From the NCBI GenBank assembly GCA_900553415.1, contig USDH01000078.1, forward strand, positions 1 to 7,249: a stretch of DNA of 7,249 bases. Reading direction: 5' to 3'. How positions within the stretch are numbered: the stretch's first letter is position 1; every line of letters begins with the position of its first letter. This document shows positions 6,892-7,249 of this stretch, piece after piece. The notes below the pieces were generated by a model. It searched no databases. It was given only the letters and a program-made list of their open reading frames with translations, and had not been told where the DNA came from. Made by a program: the position numbers and the translations under genes. The DNA comes from an uncultured Collinsella sp. (lineage in GTDB: Bacteria > Actinomycetota > Coriobacteriia > Coriobacteriales > Coriobacteriaceae).

Positions 6892-6931
6892 AAAAAACGG
6901 GGGCGTAGAATGAACCTGCGCCCCCGTTTTG
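6892..6931 (+). terminator. Strong intrinsic terminator of the marR-ABC operon
   Basis: A perfect 12-bp stem (AAAACGGGGGCG at 6894-6905 with CGCCCCCGTTTT at 6919-6930) encloses a 13-nt loop and ends in TTTT followed by GTGTCC. It begins 27 nt after the stop codon of the second ABC gene. The A6 run at 6892-6897 gives a T6 tract on the opposite strand, so it could also stop transcription arriving from the right. Confidence 0.9.
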
Positions 6932-6986
6932 TGTCCTTTGGGCCTCGAAGCGCCTCCCCTGAGACCTGATTGACGGCGCCATCCAG
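6932..6986. other. Intergenic spacer with no recognised feature
   Basis: Between the operon terminator and the left inverted-repeat arm. It has no open reading frame with a ribosome binding site and no convincing promoter. No target-site duplicate of the bases to the right of the 240-bp element could be found at its right-hand end. Confidence 0.5.
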
Positions 6987-7226
6987 ACCCCGTGGACAAA
7001 AAATGGCAAATATGAGTACTGTCACCTTTTTAGTAACAGCCAAAACTGCCCCAAACGACGTCTTTGCGGCCTAGATATGCCTTCAAATTGATCAAAACGC
7101 CCGGTAGCATGCTTCTGCGTGCCAACGTTAATGAACATATTTACTGTTGTGTCTAATATCTTATAAGGTCGATATGATACTAAGCTAGCAACAGTACTCA
7201 TATTTGCCATTTTTTGTCCACGGGGT
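6987..7226. repeat. 240-bp element bounded by perfect 36-bp inverted repeats (MITE-like or regulatory)
   Basis: The left arm (6987-7022) and right arm (7191-7226) are exact reverse complements over all 36 bases; the left arm begins A-CCCCGTGGACAAAAAATGG and ends AGTACTGT. They flank a 168-bp core (7023-7190) that is AT-richer than the neighbouring genes and contains no credible gene. Small size, long terminal inverted repeats and lack of coding capacity fit a miniature inverted-repeat transposable element, but no target-site duplication is visible immediately outside (CCAG to the left, ATGC to the right). Alternatives are a dispersed intergenic repeat, a divergent regulatory region, or a stem-forming transcript. 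A weaker similarity between the two arms extends a further 16 bases inward. The arm matching is certain; the nature of the element is not. Confidence 0.75.
7140..7167 (+). promoter_or_regulatory. Weak candidate promoter inside the 240-bp element
   Basis: TTTACT (7140-7145, four of six) is followed by a 16-nt spacer and TATAAG (7162-7167, five of six). Transcription would start near 7174, run through the right inverted-repeat arm and leave the window. A second -10-like TATGAT lies at 7173-7178 without a good -35. In AT-rich sequence such matches arise by chance, so this is only a possibility. Confidence 0.25.
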
Positions 7227-7249
7227 ATGCCGCAGAAGATCCAACTTGC

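Noticed and set aside
7003..7074. Short plus-strand frame of 23 codons starting in the left arm (MANMSTVTFLV...), mirrored by a 62-codon minus-strand frame (7210-7022) starting with the same MANMSTV in the right arm
   Set aside because: The shared start follows automatically from the inverted repeat. Neither has a ribosome binding site, and the peptides resemble no family I know. Leaderless translation cannot be excluded but is unsupported.
7227..7249. ATG at 7227-7229 with an open frame to the window end
   Set aside because: Only seven codons are visible, with GGGG just one base before the ATG, too close to act as a ribosome binding site. Nothing supports a gene start.

Overview
The window looks like a piece of chromosome from a GC-rich, gut-type actinobacterium of the Coriobacteriia (Collinsella-like). 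This is an inference from overall GC-rich codon choice, strong Shine-Dalgarno sites and gene content; no rRNA or marker gene confirms it. Five complete protein genes are present in two divergent transcription units, followed by an AT-richer non-coding stretch.

Left half (minus strand, read from about 2050 down to 1): a short-chain dehydrogenase/reductase gene (1193-1942) followed by a kdgT-type 2-keto-3-deoxygluconate permease (68-1084). A hairpin with a T-rich tail separates the two, so the permease is probably expressed at a different level from the reductase. A promoter-like site upstream of the reductase contains a near-perfect TGAAACGCTTCA palindrome typical of LacI-family operators. Together this resembles a small sugar-acid (KDG / uronate-type) uptake and redox unit. 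The regulator is not in the window.

Centre and right (plus strand, 2193-6864): a tightly packed operon of a MarR-family repressor and two ABC exporter half-transporters. The first two genes overlap by 4 nt (GTGA) and the second and third by 1 nt (TAATG). The two transporters form a textbook heterodimeric exporter: the first has degenerate catalytic residues (Walker B Asp-Asp, switch Gln), while the second has the canonical Glu and His but a deviant LSQGQ signature. The first subunit also carries a large extracytoplasmic insertion of about 215 residues between TM1 and TM2. MarR presumably represses its own operon. Two inverted repeats sit at its promoter and start codon. A strong intrinsic terminator (6892-6931) closes the operon.

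Far right (6932-7249): no convincing gene. It holds a 240-bp element (6987-7226) bounded by perfect 36-bp inverted repeats around a 168-bp AT-richer core. It looks like a MITE-like or repetitive regulatory element and is the least explained structure in the window.
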